Positions 7,794 to 15,160 of a stretch of DNA of 64,000 nt are shown piece after piece. This DNA comes from Microvirga mediterraneensis. Its GTDB lineage: Bacteria > Pseudomonadota > Alphaproteobacteria > Rhizobiales > Beijerinckiaceae. The notes beneath the pieces are model-generated. The model was given only the letters and a program-made list of their open reading frames with translations, was not told the DNA's origin and ran no database searches. Each line of letters begins with the position of its first letter. The first letter of the stretch is position 1. The translations under genes were made by a program, and so were the position numbers. The stretch lies in NCBI RefSeq assembly GCF_013520865.1, contig NZ_JACDXJ010000001.1, positions 62,001 through 126,000 of the forward strand, in the 5' to 3' direction.

Positions 7794-9311
7794 ATGAGCA
7801 CGCCCCGCACCATCCGCCTCTCTCCCGATGACAATGTGGTCATCGCCATCGACCTCGTGAACCAAGGCACAGACGCGGCGGGCCTCACGGCCCGCGAGCG
7901 CATCCTGCGGGGCCACAAGATGGCCGCGGAGCCGATCCGCGAGGGCGAGCCGATCCGAAAATTCGGCCAGATCATCGGTTTCGCCAAGACCCACATCGTG
8001 CCGGGCGAGTGGGTGCACGAGCACAATGTCGGCCTGCACGATTTCGAGCGCGATTATGCGTTCGGCGTCGAGGCCAGAGAGGACGATCTTCTCGCGCCCG
8101 ACCTGCGCGCCACGTTCCAGGGCTATCGCCGCGCCTCGGGCAAGACGGGCACCCGCAACTATATCGGGATCCTCACCTCGGTGAACTGCTCGGCTTCCGT
8201 GGCGCGCTTCGCGGCCGGCGAGGTGGAGCGTTCCGGCATCTTAAGCGGCTATCCCGGGATCGACGGCGTCGTGGCCATCGTGCATGGGACCGGCTGCGGG
8301 CACGCGGCCTATGGCGAGGGCTTCGACATCCTGCGCCGCACGCAATGGGGCTATGCCAGCCACCCGAATTTCGCCGGCGTGATCATGGTCGGGCTCGGCT
8401 GCGAGGTATTCCAGATCGGCCGCATGAAGCAGGAATACGGCCTGACCGAAAGCGAGACCTTCCGCACTCTCACCATTCAGGAGACGGGCGGCACGCGGCG
8501 GACCGTGCAGGCCATCGTCGATGCGGTGAAGGACATGCTGCCCATCGCCGCCAGGGCCCAGCGGGAGACGCGCCCCGCATCGGAACTGGTGCTCGCGCTC
8601 CAGTGCGGCGGCTCCGACGGTTATTCCGCCTTGACGGCCAATCCGGCGCTCGGCGTCGCGTCCGACCTGCTGGTGCGCCACGGCGGAACCTCGATCCTGT
8701 CCGAGACGCCCGAAATCTACGGTGCGGAGCATCTGCTCACCCGGCGCGCCGCCACGCGGGAAATCGGCGAGAAACTCATCGCGCGGATCAAGTGGTGGGA
8801 GGATTACACGGCCCGCAACGGCGGAGAGATGAACAACAACCCCTCGCCGGGCAACAAGGCGGGCGGATTGACGACGATCCTCGAGAAGTCGCTGGGCGCG
8901 GCCGCGAAGGGCGGGCGCTCCACGCTGCGCGCCGTCTACGAATATGCCGAGCCGGTGAAGGACCGCGGCTTCGTCTACATGGATACGCCCGGCTACGATC
9001 CCGTCGCGGCAACCGGCCAGGTGGCGGGCGGCGCCAACCTGATCGCCTTCACCACGGGACGCGGCTCGGCCTTCGGCTGCAAGCCCGTGCCGTCCCTCAA
9101 GCTCGCGACGAATTCCGACATCTACCGCCGCATGCTCGACGACATGGACATCAATTGCGGCGACATCCTCGACGGCGTCTCTCTCGAAGAGAAAGGCCGG
9201 GAGATCTTCGACATCCTCCTGCGCGTCGCGTCCGGCGAGCACACGAAATCGGAGGAGCTCGGCTACGGCGATCTCGAATTCGTCCCTTGGCAGGTCGGCG
9301 CGACCATGTGA
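7794..9311 (+). CDS. uxaA: UxaA-family sugar-acid dehydratase (altronate/galactarate type)
   Basis: A 505-residue cytoplasmic enzyme, close to the 495-523 residues of E. coli UxaA and GarD. An N-terminal SAF domain (about residues 8-95) precedes the catalytic part. Conserved blocks include HGTGCGHAAYGEGFD, MVGLGCEVFQIGRM, LALQCGGSDGYSA and NNNPSPGNKAGG, the last two being strong family signatures. These iron-dependent enzymes remove water from altronate, galactarate or related acids to give 2-keto-3-deoxy acids. The ATG at 7794 is chosen because the SAF domain begins there; the upstream in-frame start would run through the repeat. No downstream aldolase or kinase is in the window. Confidence 0.88.
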   Translation: MSTPRTIRLSPDDNVVIAIDLVNQGTDAAGLTARERILRGHKMAAEPIREGEPIRKFGQIIGFAKTHIVPGEWVHEHNVGLHDFERDYAFGVEAREDDLLAPDLRATFQGYRRASGKTGTRNYIGILTSVNCSASVARFAAGEVERSGILSGYPGIDGVVAIVHGTGCGHAAYGEGFDILRRTQWGYASHPNFAGVIMVGLGCEVFQIGRMKQEYGLTESETFRTLTIQETGGTRRTVQAIVDAVKDMLPIAARAQRETRPASELVLALQCGGSDGYSALTANPALGVASDLLVRHGGTSILSETPEIYGAEHLLTRRAATREIGEKLIARIKWWEDYTARNGGEMNNNPSPGNKAGGLTTILEKSLGAAAKGGRSTLRAVYEYAEPVKDRGFVYMDTPGYDPVAATGQVAGGANLIAFTTGRGSAFGCKPVPSLKLATNSDIYRRMLDDMDINCGDILDGVSLEEKGREIFDILLRVASGEHTKSEELGYGDLEFVPWQVGATM

Positions 9312-9324
9312 TCGCGCCGACGCG

Positions 9325-9340
9325 TTAACGACTTGTTAAC
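9325..9340 (+). promoter_or_regulatory. CtrA-box-like motif TTAA-N7-TTAAC
   Basis: The sequence TTAACGACTTGTTAAC fits the alphaproteobacterial CtrA consensus TTAA-N7-TTAAC exactly. It lies 14 bases after the uxaA stop. No gene starts close by, so it could be a chance match, a remnant, or a signal for an unannotated transcript through the repeat region. Confidence 0.25.
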
Positions 9341-9375
9341 CATGTTGTCGTCATAGTCTTCGTGCCGATCCGCTT

Positions 9376-9447
9376 GGCGCATCGTGCGGACCCAGAGGGC
9401 CGCGTCAGCGAAAAGTGGATCCGGTTTTCCGTACTCAACGATGCGCC
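9376..9447. repeat. Extragenic palindromic element, GGCGCATCGT-ended
   Basis: A 72-base element bounded by perfect 10-base inverted repeats (GGCGCATCGT/ACGATGCGCC). Inside it, GCGGACCC, then CGCGTCAGCGAAAA, then GGATCCGGTTTTCC match in order an element at about 55580-55640. It is a rhizobial-type extragenic palindrome. It is followed 12 bases later by a second, different palindrome. Confidence 0.7.
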
Positions 9448-9459
9448 AGCCAAGAGTTG

Positions 9460-9510
9460 GAGCATCGGATGGATCCCAAAAGTGCAAGTCCACTTTTGGG
9501 TCCGATGCTC
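9460..9510. repeat. Extragenic palindromic element, GAGCATCGGA-ended
   Basis: A long imperfect hairpin of 51 bases: outer arms GAGCATCGGA/TCCGATGCTC and inner arms CCCAAAAGTG/CACTTTTGGG around a six-base loop, with one bulge. The outer GCATCGG sequence is shared with the elements at 7734 and 40948, which suggests a family with a common end and variable cores. Confidence 0.7.
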
Positions 9511-9604
9511 TAGCCGACAGGCTCTCTCCCAAAAGCGACCGGGGCGCGGATGTACCGCCTCGCTCGCTTTGGGATGCAGGCCGCAGCAAGCATCGCCCCT
9601 GCCC

Positions 9605-9706
9605 TCAGCCGAACACGTAAAAGGCCCCGCCAAGCGCCGCCAGCGCACCGACGAAGGCGTAGGGGTACCAGGTCGGGTATGGCTTGTTGTGACCGTCGTA
9701 GCTCAA
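9605..9706 (-). CDS. 33-residue single-span membrane protein, hypothetical
   Basis: A short frame with a TTG start at 9706, eight bases after GGGAG. It encodes SYDGHNKPYPTWYPYAFVG and then a small-residue helix rich in Ala, Gly and Phe, ending in YVFG. The hydrophilic, proline- and tyrosine-rich N-terminus and the one transmembrane helix look like a genuine bacterial small membrane protein. I do not recognise a named family. It stands alone between palindromic repeats and the exbB promoter region. Support is the ribosome site, the clean helix and the sensible composition; there is no homology evidence. Confidence 0.5.
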   Translation of the reverse strand: MSYDGHNKPYPTWYPYAFVGALAALGGAFYVFG

Positions 9707-9887
9707 GCGGAATCTCCCGGTTAAGAAGCACGACCCGTCTTCCTCACGCAAAATGGTATTTTCGTGAAAGCCGTTCGATGCGGATCGCCTTTCAACCGCG
9801 ATGTCGCGATGGAACTCTCAAGAAAATTACTTTGAAGCTCTTTTAAGGAAGCGAATTCCATCCCGATCTCAAGGCCGTAGAGGGTCT

Positions 9888-9904
9888 TTTAGAACGCCTC
9901 TGAT
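9888..9904 (+). promoter_or_regulatory. Candidate iron-control element (Irr/ICE-like) before exbB
   Basis: TTTAGAACGCCTCTGAT matches the left half of the rhizobial iron-control element TTTAGAA-N3-TTCTAAA fully and the right half at four of seven bases. It lies about 100 bases before exbB, whose TonB system normally serves iron uptake. The match is partial, so this is only a candidate. Confidence 0.3.
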
Positions 9905-10001
9905 TTTTTCCTAAACCCTTGATCAATCTACGTTCTTTCCGATACTTCATCGGCCGCGCCGGGACACCTCCCGGTCCGCCGATGCGAAGGAGAATGCGTT
10001 C

Positions 10002-10796
10002 ATGGGCATAAGCACCTGGAATGAGCCTGGACACGCGTCCGGCAGTATCCTCGCCTGCCTGGCCCTGCTCCTGCCTTTCGGCGGAACGGCACTCGCTCAG
10101 GACGCTCCTGTGAACGAGATCGTGCCCGCGGCCACGCACGACATGTCCTTTCTCGGCCTGTTCCTTCAGGCCGATCCCATTGTTAAGAGCGTCATGATCC
10201 TGCTCGTCCTGGCCTCGCTCGGCTGCTGGACCATCGTGTTCGAGAAGCTCCTGCGGCTCGGCGGCCTGCGCCGCCAGGCCCGCGCGTTCGAAACGGCGGC
10301 GCGCTCGGGCGACAGGCTCTCGCCGCAGATGGAAGGCGCGACCGGGCGCATCGTCAGCGCGGGCCATGAGGCATGGCGCGACCAGGACGCGTCCGAGAGC
10401 CGCGCGGAACGGCGCGAGCGCATCGAACGCGCCATGCGGGCTGCGCTTTCCGCCGACATGCGCCGGCTCCAGGTCGGCCTGCCGTTCCTCGCCACCATCG
10501 GATCGGCCGCGCCCTTCATCGGGTTGTTCGGCACGGTCTGGGGCATCATGAACGCGTTCTCCGCCATCGCGGCGAGCCAGGACACGAGCCTGTCCGTCGT
10601 GGCGCCCGGCATCGCGGAAGCGCTGTTCGCCACCGCCATCGGACTCGTGGCCGCCATTCCGGCCGTGATCGCCTACAACAAGCTCACGACCGATCTCGGC
10701 CGCCTGCAGCAATCGTTTTCTGCCGGAATCACGGCGCTCGGCGACCGCCTGGCGCGTGACCGGAAGCTTCAGGTCCGCGCGGAGGCGGCGGAATAA
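10002..10796 (+). CDS. exbB: ExbB, TonB-system energising proton channel subunit
   Basis: A 264-residue inner-membrane protein with an N-terminal signal-like segment ending near ALAQ (residue 33), one membrane helix around residues 60-80 and two more in the C-terminal half. The MotA/TolQ/ExbB core is seen in LPFLATIGSAAPFIGLFGTVWG and in the ALFATAIGLVAAIPAVIAYN helix. With ExbD it uses the proton gradient to energise TonB. It is the first gene of exbB-exbD-tonB; its TAA overlaps the exbD ATG by one base. No TonB-dependent receptor lies nearby. Confidence 0.93.
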   Translation: MGISTWNEPGHASGSILACLALLLPFGGTALAQDAPVNEIVPAATHDMSFLGLFLQADPIVKSVMILLVLASLGCWTIVFEKLLRLGGLRRQARAFETAARSGDRLSPQMEGATGRIVSAGHEAWRDQDASESRAERRERIERAMRAALSADMRRLQVGLPFLATIGSAAPFIGLFGTVWGIMNAFSAIAASQDTSLSVVAPGIAEALFATAIGLVAAIPAVIAYNKLTTDLGRLQQSFSAGITALGDRLARDRKLQVRAEAAE

Positions 10797-11242
10797 TGGG
10801 CATGGGACCGATGCGGCCGCAGGACCAGGACGACGCGTTCGGCACCGCTCCCCTGTCGGAGATCAACGTCACGCCGCTCGTGGACGTGATGCTCGTCCTG
10901 CTCATCATCTTCATGGTGGCCGCGCCCCTCATGACCGTCGGCGTGCCCGTGCAGTTGCCGAAGACCGCCGCGCCGAAAGTCGCGCAGCCGAAGCAGCCGG
11001 TCGTGATCACCATCGACGCGCAGGGCCAGCCGTTCCTCGACAAGGAGCCGCTGGCACCGGAGATCATGATGCCCCGCCTGCGGCAGCTCGCGAACGCGGA
11101 TCCGAGCCAGGTCGTGCTCGTGCGCGGCGACAGGGCCGTTCCCTATGGCCGCATCATCGAGATCATGGGGCAGATCAACGCGGCGGGGTTCAGCCGCGTC
11201 TCGCTGATCGCGCAGGCGCCCGGCGGATCGGCCGCGCCCTAG
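10796..11242 (+). CDS. exbD: ExbD, TonB-system proton channel subunit
   Basis: A 148-residue protein with a short cytoplasmic N-terminus, one transmembrane helix and a periplasmic domain. The helix LVDVMLVLLIIFMVA carries the essential proton-binding aspartate (D30 here, Asp25 in E. coli). The SEINVTPLVD motif is the family signature. It overlaps exbB by one base and ends 17 bases before tonB, giving a compact operon. Confidence 0.93.
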   Translation: MGMGPMRPQDQDDAFGTAPLSEINVTPLVDVMLVLLIIFMVAAPLMTVGVPVQLPKTAAPKVAQPKQPVVITIDAQGQPFLDKEPLAPEIMMPRLRQLANADPSQVVLVRGDRAVPYGRIIEIMGQINAAGFSRVSLIAQAPGGSAAP

Positions 11243-11259
11243 ATCAAGCACGCCATCCG

Positions 11260-12129
11260 ATGTCCGTTCAAAGCATGAGACCGCCCCAGGAGCCGAGCCG
11301 GCTCGGCCTCGCCTTCGCGACGGCGCTCGTCCTGCATGGCGCTGTGCTGACCGCCGTGACCCTGTGGCCGTCCGACAAGGCCGACGCGCCCGGCGAGCAG
11401 GAGATCACCCTCGATCTCGCTCCCGCCATGGAAGAGCTCGTGTCCGTGGCGCCGTCGTTCGAGCAATCCCAGAAGGTGCCGCCCGTCGAGACGGAGACGC
11501 CGATGGAATCGGAGACCGTCGAGGATCAGCCGCCCGAGGAGATCGTCGAAGCCCGGCCTCAGGACGTGGCCGAAGCGCTGCCGGTCGAGGCCGTTCCAGT
11601 GGAACAGGAAACGGCGCAGACGGAGGCCGTCATCCTTCCGCCGCCGGAAACGATCGTCGCCAAGCCTCTCGAAGAAAAGCCAGCCCGCAAGCCCGAGAAG
11701 AAGAAGCCGCCGAAGCCGGCCGAGCGCAAGCCGCCGCCGCGCCGGTCGGTCGCTGAACCGAAGCCGCTTCCGTCCGATGCGCGCCAGGGACAGGCATCGG
11801 CCTCGCGGGAGAACATGGGCGGCCAGGCGGCCGCGGCCGATCCGACCGCGCGCAACCGCTATCTGGCGAGCCTCGTCGCGTCCTTGCGCAACCGCCTGCG
11901 TTATCCGGACGTCGCCCGCAGCCAAGGTGTCACGGGCATCGCCACCGTGCGCTTCACCATGGACCGGTCGGGCCGCATCGTCGGCGCGTCCCTCGTGCGG
12001 AGTGCCGGCCATGCAGCCCTCGATCGGGCCGCTCTTGCGGCGGCAAGCCCCGGATCCTCCCTGCCGCCGATCCCGGACTTCATTCCGCAAACGACCTTCA
12101 CCGTGCCGCTGCGCTTCAACCTGCGTTGA
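11260..12129 (+). CDS. tonB: TonB energy transducer
   Basis: A 289-residue protein. A cytoplasmic tail precedes one membrane helix (about residues 14-36) with the conserved LHGAVL histidine (H26). A long periplasmic linker rich in Pro, Glu and Lys follows, including KPEKKKPPKPAERKPPPRR. The C-terminal TonB domain (about residues 200-289) has YLASLVASLRNRLRYP, then GIATVRFTMDRSGRI and a final PLRFNLR. It transmits ExbBD energy to outer-membrane receptors. The ATG at 11260 is chosen because the membrane helix follows at the normal distance. Confidence 0.92.
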   Translation: MSVQSMRPPQEPSRLGLAFATALVLHGAVLTAVTLWPSDKADAPGEQEITLDLAPAMEELVSVAPSFEQSQKVPPVETETPMESETVEDQPPEEIVEARPQDVAEALPVEAVPVEQETAQTEAVILPPPETIVAKPLEEKPARKPEKKKPPKPAERKPPPRRSVAEPKPLPSDARQGQASASRENMGGQAAAADPTARNRYLASLVASLRNRLRYPDVARSQGVTGIATVRFTMDRSGRIVGASLVRSAGHAALDRAALAAASPGSSLPPIPDFIPQTTFTVPLRFNLR

Positions 12130-12355
12130 GCGCGAGCTCGGCCTTCGCGGCGAACTTGACGGTTACATTCTCAGGACTACCCTGTCCGTCCGCAGCTCCA
12201 ACCTCCATCGGCGGCAGAAGGCCGATGGTATGGGTTGCGCGGAACGTCAGGGAGAGGCGTCATGGCCGAAAGGCCAATGCCTTGACCCGTCCTCCCTGTG
12301 TTACGGCCACGGGCAAGTCTCATTCCGGCATGATCGTCGACGCACAGGCCACGTC

Positions 12356-13960
12356 ATGAACACCCGCAAGATTCTCTACCAGTTCGGCTACCGCCGCTGC
12401 CCGGACCAGGATCGCCCCTCCCCCGCCCGACATCCCGTCATCGTCGTCGGCGCGGGCCCCGTCGGGCTGTGCACCGCCATCGACCTGGCGCAGCGCGGCG
12501 TTCCGGTCGTGCTCCTCGACGATGCTGACCGGATCGGCGAAGGCTCGCGCGGCATCTGCTACGCCAAGCGCACCCTCGAGATCCTCGACCGGCTCGGCGT
12601 CGCCGCGCCCTGCCTGGAAAAAGGCGTCACCTGGAAGCTCGGCAAGGTGTTCCAGCGCGACGAGCAGCTCTACGCCTTCGACCTGCTGCCTGAGGACGGA
12701 CACAAGATGCCGGCCTTCATCAACCTGCAGCAATATTATCTCGAACACGCGCTCGTGGCGCGCGCCGCCGAACTGCCCCAGCTCGACATCCGCTGGCGCA
12801 ACAGGGTGAGCGCGCTCAAGCGCCGCAACGACGGCGTGACGCTCACCGTCGAGACCCCCGAAGGATCCTACGATATCGATGCCGATTGGGTGGTGGCGGC
12901 CGACGGCGCGCGTTCGGCCCTGCGCGGAATGCTCGGGCTCGAGTTCAAGGGCGAAGTCTTCGAGGATCGCTTCCTCATCGCCGACGTGAAGATGAAGGGC
13001 GACTTTCCGCCCGAGCGCTGGTTCTGGTTCGACCCGCCCTTCCACGACGGCCGCTCCGCCCTTCTGCACAAGCAGCCCGACGATGTGTGGCGCATCGACC
13101 TGCAGCTCGGCCCCGATGCCGACGCGAAGGCCGAGCAGGCGCCCGAGCGCGTGATCCCGCGCATCCGCCAGATGCTGGGGCACGACGCGTTCACGCTCGA
13201 ATGGGTGTCGGTCTATACGTTCCAGTGCCGGCGTCTGGAGCGCTTCGCGCATGGCCGCGTGGTCTTCGCGGGCGACGCCGCCCATCAGGTCTCGCCCTTC
13301 GGCGCGCGCGGCGCCAATTCCGGCATCCAGGATGCGGAGAACCTCGCCTGGAAGCTCGCGCTCGTGATCAAGGGCGAAGCGCCCGAGAGCCTGATCGACA
13401 CCTACGATGCCGAACGATCAGTGGCCGCCGACGAGAATATCGGCCATTCCACCCGCTCGACGGATTTCATCGCGCCGCGCTCGGCGCAGGAACTGCGCTT
13501 CCGCGATGCGGTGCTCGCTCTCGCGCGCCACGCGCCCTTCGCCAAGCGCATGGTGAATTCCGGCAGGCTGTCGATGGCGTCCACCTATGAGACATCCCTG
13601 TCGACGGTGGATGAGGATGTATGGTCGGGGTCCGCCCACCTCGGCGCGCCTTTGCCCGATGCCCCCATGCGCAAGGGCAGCGGCGAGCCGGTCTGGCTGC
13701 TCGAGGCACTGGGCGGCGAGGAGACGCTGATCCACGTGCCCAACGGAACCGCTCCACCCGCAGGCAAGCGCGTCCTCGTCATCGGCCATGACCTGATCGA
13801 CGCGGACGGCTTCTTCGAACGGCGTTTCGACGCGACGCCCGGCAGCACCTATCTCGTGCGCCCGGACCAGCACCTCGCGGCGCGCTGGCGCCACGCGACA
13901 GCGAAAGCGATCGCGCGTGCATCGCGCCGCATGAAGAATATGGATGGAGAGCCCGCATGA
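12356..13960 (+). CDS. FAD-dependent aromatic-ring monooxygenase (PheA/TfdB/MhpA-like)
   Basis: A 534-residue group A flavoprotein monooxygenase. The Rossmann motif VIVVGAGPVGLCTAIDLA is at about residues 27-45. The second FAD motif, WVVAADGARSALR, is mid-protein, and GDAAHQVSPFGARGANSGIQ is the third. A thioredoxin-like C-terminal part follows, as in MhpA and phenol hydroxylases. It uses NAD(P)H and oxygen to hydroxylate an aromatic acid or phenol; the substrate is not deducible. Its last codons overlap the DUF2783 gene by four bases, so the two are coupled. The start at 12356 fits the family N-terminus. Confidence 0.88.
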   Translation: MNTRKILYQFGYRRCPDQDRPSPARHPVIVVGAGPVGLCTAIDLAQRGVPVVLLDDADRIGEGSRGICYAKRTLEILDRLGVAAPCLEKGVTWKLGKVFQRDEQLYAFDLLPEDGHKMPAFINLQQYYLEHALVARAAELPQLDIRWRNRVSALKRRNDGVTLTVETPEGSYDIDADWVVAADGARSALRGMLGLEFKGEVFEDRFLIADVKMKGDFPPERWFWFDPPFHDGRSALLHKQPDDVWRIDLQLGPDADAKAEQAPERVIPRIRQMLGHDAFTLEWVSVYTFQCRRLERFAHGRVVFAGDAAHQVSPFGARGANSGIQDAENLAWKLALVIKGEAPESLIDTYDAERSVAADENIGHSTRSTDFIAPRSAQELRFRDAVLALARHAPFAKRMVNSGRLSMASTYETSLSTVDEDVWSGSAHLGAPLPDAPMRKGSGEPVWLLEALGGEETLIHVPNGTAPPAGKRVLVIGHDLIDADGFFERRFDATPGSTYLVRPDQHLAARWRHATAKAIARASRRMKNMDGEPA

Positions 13961-14175
13961 GCGCCCTCGTGACCGAAAGCCGCTTCGCCGATCCGGATCG
14001 CGCCTACCGGGCGCTGATCGAGGCGCATCGCGGATTGTCGGACGAGCAGAGCGCCGCGCTCAACTCGTCCCTCGTGCTGATCCTCGCCAATCACATCGGC
14101 GACCAGGCCGTCCTGAAGGAAGCGCTCGCACTCGCAAAACAGAGTCTCGAGCAGACCGGATCGGCGCGTGAATAG
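13957..14175 (+). CDS. DUF2783 small protein
   Basis: A 72-residue helical protein starting MSALVTESRFADPDRAYRAL with a SDEQSAALNSSLVLILANHIGD core, the DUF2783 pattern. Members are nearly always encoded directly behind FAD monooxygenases, as here, with an ATGA overlap. Its function is unknown; an accessory role for the monooxygenase is an inference from this constant pairing. It ends 9 bases before the convergent RpiR gene. Confidence 0.85.
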   Translation: MSALVTESRFADPDRAYRALIEAHRGLSDEQSAALNSSLVLILANHIGDQAVLKEALALAKQSLEQTGSARE

Positions 14176-14184
14176 GTCGACGTT

Positions 14185-15063
14185 TCACTGATAGAACGTC
14201 CAGAGAAGATTCTCGCTGAGTTCCTTCAGGGCCTCGACGGCATCGGGCCGTTCGCGGGCCACCGCGGCCACGATGGCGTCGGCGAGCGCGAAGGCGGCGG
14301 TCGGCGAGTTCGGCAGCAGCCGGTTCCGCGCCGGTGCGAAGAGGGTGATGTCGGCGATGGGGACGAGCGGAGAGCTCGGCCCGTCCGTCAAGGCCATGAC
14401 CATGGCCCCACGGTTCTTGGCGAGTTTCGCCAGATCGACCGTGCCGCGCGAGTAACGCGGAAGGGAGATGGCCAGCACGAGATCGTCCGCCCCCACGTTC
14501 ATCAGGTGCCTGACCGCTTTCTCGGCTCCGCCGCGGGACGACGCGAAGATCACGTTCGCATCGAGATAGAGCGTCAATCCTTCATCAAGATGGGCCGCCA
14601 CATGATGGCTCGCCCCAGATCCGACGATGAAGATCCGGCGCGCGCGCAGCAGGACGTCCATGGCCCGGGAGCAGGTTTCCTCGTCGACGGCCGCGAGCGT
14701 CTCGTCCAGATTGGCCGCCTGATCCTTGAGGGCCGTCACGAAGGTCGAGAAGGCGGAGCTTTTCGTGCTGTGGGCATCGGCGAAGCTGTCGACGGGAGCC
14801 ATCGCCAGCCGCAGCGCCTCGGAGAGCGCGGCCCGGAATTCGCTGTAGCCGGCGTAACCCAGAGAACGGACGAACCGGGTCACCGTCGCCGTGGAGGCGC
14901 CGCTGCGCTCTGCGAAGCCCTCGATCGTCATCGTCGCCGTCTCGAGAGGGTTCTGCAGCACGAAATCCGCCGCGCGTCGATGCGCTTCGCTGAGCGAGGC
15001 GTAACCGAGCGCGATGCGGTGGGCCAGATCCGTCGTCGGCTTCAGGACTTGAGACACGGACAC
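14185..15063 (-). CDS. MurR/RpiR-family regulator with SIS domain
   Basis: A 292-residue regulator. The N-terminal helix-turn-helix (about residues 15-90) contains TIEGFAERSGASTATVTRFVRSL. The C-terminal SIS domain (about 125-265) has RRIFIVGSGASHHVAAHLDEG and VLAISLPRYSRGTVDLAKLA. SIS domains bind phosphosugars or related ligands. The start is a GTG at 15063; another GTG lies two codons later and no strong ribosome site separates them. It is divergent from the peptide-type ABC operon with 97 bases between, so it probably controls that operon. Confidence 0.88.
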   Translation of the reverse strand: MSVSQVLKPTTDLAHRIALGYASLSEAHRRAADFVLQNPLETATMTIEGFAERSGASTATVTRFVRSLGYAGYSEFRAALSEALRLAMAPVDSFADAHSTKSSAFSTFVTALKDQAANLDETLAAVDEETCSRAMDVLLRARRIFIVGSGASHHVAAHLDEGLTLYLDANVIFASSRGGAEKAVRHLMNVGADDLVLAISLPRYSRGTVDLAKLAKNRGAMVMALTDGPSSPLVPIADITLFAPARNRLLPNSPTAAFALADAIVAAVARERPDAVEALKELSENLLWTFYQ

Positions 15064-15086
15064 TCCAGACTGATTGACGTCAGGAT

Positions 15087-15114
15087 ATTTTCATGATTTT
15101 TAATCTGAGAAAAT
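15087..15114. promoter_or_regulatory. Candidate RpiR operator in divergent promoter
   Basis: An inverted repeat ATTTTC-N16-GAAAAT lies in the AT-rich gap between the RpiR gene and the ABC operon. RpiR-type regulators often recognise TTTC/GAAA half-sites. TTGACG at 15074-15079 could be a -35 box for the ABC operon, and a small perfect hairpin (CTGTC-AAAA-GACAG, 15119-15132) follows. These assignments rest on symmetry and position only. Confidence 0.35.
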
Positions 15115-15160
15115 AAATCTGTCAAAAGACAGCCGCCAAGGGAACCAGGAGAGAGATTCA

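Noticed and set aside
11777..12355. Long N-terminal extension of the FAD monooxygenase
   Set aside because: It overlaps tonB in another frame; the flavoprotein fold starts normally after the ATG at 12356.
12126..12359. 77-residue plus-strand frame between tonB and the monooxygenase
   Set aside because: It starts inside the tonB stop region without a ribosome site and has low-complexity, non-protein-like composition.
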